Assembly (NCBI RefSeq): GCF_001039355.2
Contig: NW_019775401.1
Span: 278,197 to 342,196, forward strand
DNA from: Lingula anatina
Taxonomy: Eukaryota > Brachiopoda > Lingulata > Lingulida > Lingulidae
Reading direction: 5' to 3'
DNA length: 64,000 bases
Positions 62,701 through 64,000 of this stretch are shown piece after piece. Numbering within the stretch: position 1 is the first letter of the stretch; the number at the start of each line of letters is the position of its first letter. Below the pieces are notes generated by a model. That model did not search any database and had not been told where the DNA came from. It was given only the letters and a program-made list of their open reading frames with translations. The position numbers and the translations under genes were made by a program.

Positions 62701-63355
62701 TTATCAACAGCTGACAGCTTACCTTTCTGCAGCAGCTCCTCTTCATCCTCCTCATCTGAGGACACCTCGTTGAGCTGCAGGAAGGCACTAAGGGAGGTTG
62801 CCATACCAATCCTGGCTTTGAGCTTCTCAAGAACTGTGGCCTTCAGAGTCAATGACCTCAACAAGTTACTGGTCCTGATCTTGGCATTTTCATATTTTTC
62901 TTTGATGTTTTTGATGGCTTCCTTCATGATTTTGCCATCTTCTCTAGTGATGTCCAATGTGTACAGTACTCTCCTAAAAGATAATAATATAATCATGAAA
63001 CAGGATTTCAATGTGTTGATAAATTGTGAAGTTAAAGTTTAAAAAAATGTTACTTAAGATTTATTACATCTAATATAATGAACTGCCCCCCATCAATAAG
63101 GCTTCAAATGTACATCAATGTGATTATTAAGAAGAAAAAGTAAATGAAATATATTTATCTTAAAGTACATCTAAGATATGCCCTATGGTTCTACTGTCCC
63201 TATAAACAACTTACTTGAGTTGGGACACTGTCTCTGTCCTCTGTTTACATTTGGTGGAGTAAATATGTTTGAAGCAGTCCATCAGTCTTCTGTATGTAGT
63301 GGGGCCTATGAACACCTCATTCTTGGCTGGCTCATCTAAGTTCTTGTGTACAGCT
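41503..63355 (-). CDS. DNHD1: Divergent dynein heavy chain, probable DNHD1 (3' part, 5' end outside window)
   Basis: Exons (minus): 63215-63355, 62723-62973, 62279-62424, 61769-61991, 60606-60749, 60275-60355, 59785-60017, 58957-58983, 57674-57724, 56894-57093, 56575-56703, 56132-56240, 55597-55782, 55201-55356, 54602-54811, 54223-54368, 53809-53994, 52112-52328, 51617-51808, 51220-51417, 50692-50808, 50284-50395, 49742-49872, 45488-45550, 43754-43871, 43405-43568, 43015-43140, 42525-42734, 42122-42286, 41503-41829. All join in phase, about 1585 residues. In order: end of AAA4 (PTTYRRLMDCFKHIY), stalk helix CC1, microtubule-binding domain (PPMLVGHVMEMVMTLIG), CC2, AAA5 (AWPLLCDPTSRVIDWIKG), AAA6 (GLWVLLHNAHNSPHLLQNIE; ILQNTVKVLVDSPK), C-terminal domain (AYWLGAFFNPKALLALL; GMFVFGLYMWGCAWEKTTGE), end GLSATIRPY. 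Usual axonemal motifs such as WPLMIDPQ are altered. Dynein heavy chain is near certain; DNHD1 is my best guess (about 65%). AAA1-3 P-loops lie outside the window. Confidence 0.9.
44753..44796. repeat. (GT)22 microsatellite
   Basis: Forty-four bases of perfect GT repeat in the dynein intron between exons 43754-43871 and 45488-45550, followed by an imperfect GTTTGTGTGTGG tail. Confidence 0.97.
46591..46746. repeat. Tandem dimer of a 78-bp intronic unit
   Basis: Two diverged copies start at 46591 and 46669, each opening GTATTAATTTTGAAATGTGC and ending in an AAAAAAGGTACA-like string. It lies in the dynein intron between exons 45488-45550 and 47025-47155. It has no coding role that I can see. Confidence 0.8.
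47011..49726. repeat. Allelic duplicate of a dynein segment, copy A
   Basis: A 2.7-kb segment repeated at 49728-52462. It carries six dynein exons: 47025-47155, 47574-47685, 47981-48097, 48465-48662, 48914-49105 and 49376-49592. Coding differences are almost all silent; one codon gives TISDPA here and TVSDPA in copy B. Introns differ by substitutions and small indels. The copies meet at a single N (49727). Confidence 0.92.
49728..52462. repeat. Allelic duplicate of a dynein segment, copy B
   Basis: Second copy of the same six exons (49742-49872, 50284-50395, 50692-50808, 51220-51417, 51617-51808, 52112-52328). It joins without break to the upstream dynein side, while copy A joins to the downstream side. 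One copy suffices for a complete, in-frame AAA6 region. Confidence 0.92.
52581..52908. other. Assembly gap (328 N)
   Basis: Run of undetermined bases in the dynein intron between exons 52112-52328 and 53809-53994. The flanking exons join in phase (AG/G arginine codon), so no exon need be missing. ORFs made of X across the gap are artefacts. Confidence 0.99.
52909..53808. other. AT-rich dynein intron after the gap
   Basis: About 900 bases of AT-rich intron between the N gap and exon 53809-53994. I see no exon, repeat or other structure in it. Confidence 0.5.
57725..58956. other. Dynein intron with a 24-A run
   Basis: Intron of 1.2 kb between the 27-nt and 51-nt exons of the stalk region. It contains a run of 24 A (58534-58557). 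No exon was recognised inside it. Confidence 0.55.
58957..58983 (-). other. 27-nt dynein micro-exon
   Basis: Codes for EQAKEEKLK and is flanked by AG and GT borders on the minus strand (TATAG before, GTATTT after), phase 0 on both sides. Its charged heptad-like sequence continues the stalk helix from the previous exon (ERLKREKEAE). Being a multiple of three, it could be skipped without changing the frame. Confidence 0.75.
61751..61991 (-). other. Microtubule-binding-domain exon with two possible donors
   Basis: The exon codes for VLHWKGKVDRSCIERLRAFQ and the conserved PPMLVGHVMEMVMTLIGKRG, then a Ser/Thr-rich tail. Two in-phase donors lie 18 bases apart: AAAG/GTATGA (exon end at 61769) and AAGG/GTAAAG (exon end at 61751). 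The longer form would add six residues, GMILGK. Either joins the next exon at 60749 in frame. Confidence 0.7.
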
Positions 63356-64000
63356 CTGAAACGCCAAGTAAAGTATCAAAATATGGACTTCTATAATAAA
63401 CAAAAAACAAAACAAACAAAAATCTTCAAAAATTGAGAGATCCAAGGAAATCCTTTATCCGTTTAGAGAACAAGGCAGCAAAGCTGTCAAATGTACAGAC
63501 AAAAAACAGAAAATAAAGATGCAAAATAGGTCATTTTGTCAATTTTGATGCAATAATAAATAATGCTTATAATAACACAGTCAGTTAACACTGATTTTTA
63601 ATCATGCACAACAGGTAACATGCTCAATAACAGGAGCAGATCCAGAGATATTTTCTGACATTATTCCAAAAGTATCTTTGTTGATCCATCTTCCACTTTT
63701 GATGGTCTTCCAACAGAAAAAAATTGATACCAGTCAATGTAAACTTAAAAATCTGACCGTCATCTGAAAGACCCAGAAGACGGCCTCAATCCACCCCTGC
63801 AATAATATTACAGTTTCTGGACTATGAGAGTTCAAATTCACATAATGAAAATCCCAATATCTGAAAAATGTTGACAGTGCATAGAATAATATTACATAAT
63901 GTTTAAAGACATAAAAACCTATGCAACTGCTTATGTGGAAATACAGAAAATCTGAAGAGCTTCAGGTGGATGGGAGTTGAAAATGCCAGTGTTTAGAAAA

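Overview
This is an AT-rich, intron-rich invertebrate genome window. Multi-exon genes with GT-AG introns, a protostome-style multiple-cysteine-cluster Toll-like receptor, a MuiA/DUF4139-family protein and many allelic differences at contig joins fit a highly heterozygous marine invertebrate. A lophotrochozoan is my guess; the species cannot be told from the window. Nothing bacterial or viral was recognised.

Layout: (1) 1-1212, non-coding upstream DNA with a 215-bp inverted-repeat MITE. (2) 1218-4817 (+), a complete Toll-like receptor coded in one exon. (3) 7231-16371 (-), a complete 18-exon LSD1/KDM1A. I rebuilt its exons by hand; they join in one frame to 854 residues, close to the family's usual length, once an assembly duplication is removed. 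(4) 16372-17105, a 734-bp head-to-head intergenic region, probably a shared promoter. (5) 17106-34102 (+), a gene for a DUF4140/DUF4139 protein (C. elegans F37C4.5-like, related to bacterial MuiA), with one apparent 1-base frameshift and one unresolved exon junction. (6) 34103-38293, intergenic. (7) 38294-41308, a foldback transposon-like element of about 3 kb whose two halves carry oppositely oriented tandem units, each with a YY1-like CAAGATGGCNGC motif. (8) 41503-63355 (-), the 3' part of a divergent dynein heavy chain (probably DNHD1): 30 exons coding about 1585 in-frame residues from the end of AAA4 through stalk, microtubule-binding domain, AAA5, AAA6 and C-terminal domain. Its 5' part lies beyond the window.

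The assembly matters for reading this window. Three segments occur twice in direct orientation with a run of N exactly at the seam: 10290-12381/12383-14469 (one N), 47011-49726/49728-52462 (one N) and 40524-40827/40868-41172 (40 N). Using both copies would break the frame of KDM1A and of the dynein, so these are most simply unmerged haplotype contig ends, not biology.

The genes are not one pathway: an innate immune receptor, a chromatin demethylase, an uncharacterised conserved protein and a motor-like protein. The links visible here are the shared promoter region of KDM1A and the DUF4139 gene, and the foldback element lodged between the two convergent genes, ending within about 15 bases of a possible dynein poly(A) signal. 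The strongest candidate for something undescribed is that foldback element with its symmetric, 160-185-bp-spaced motif array.
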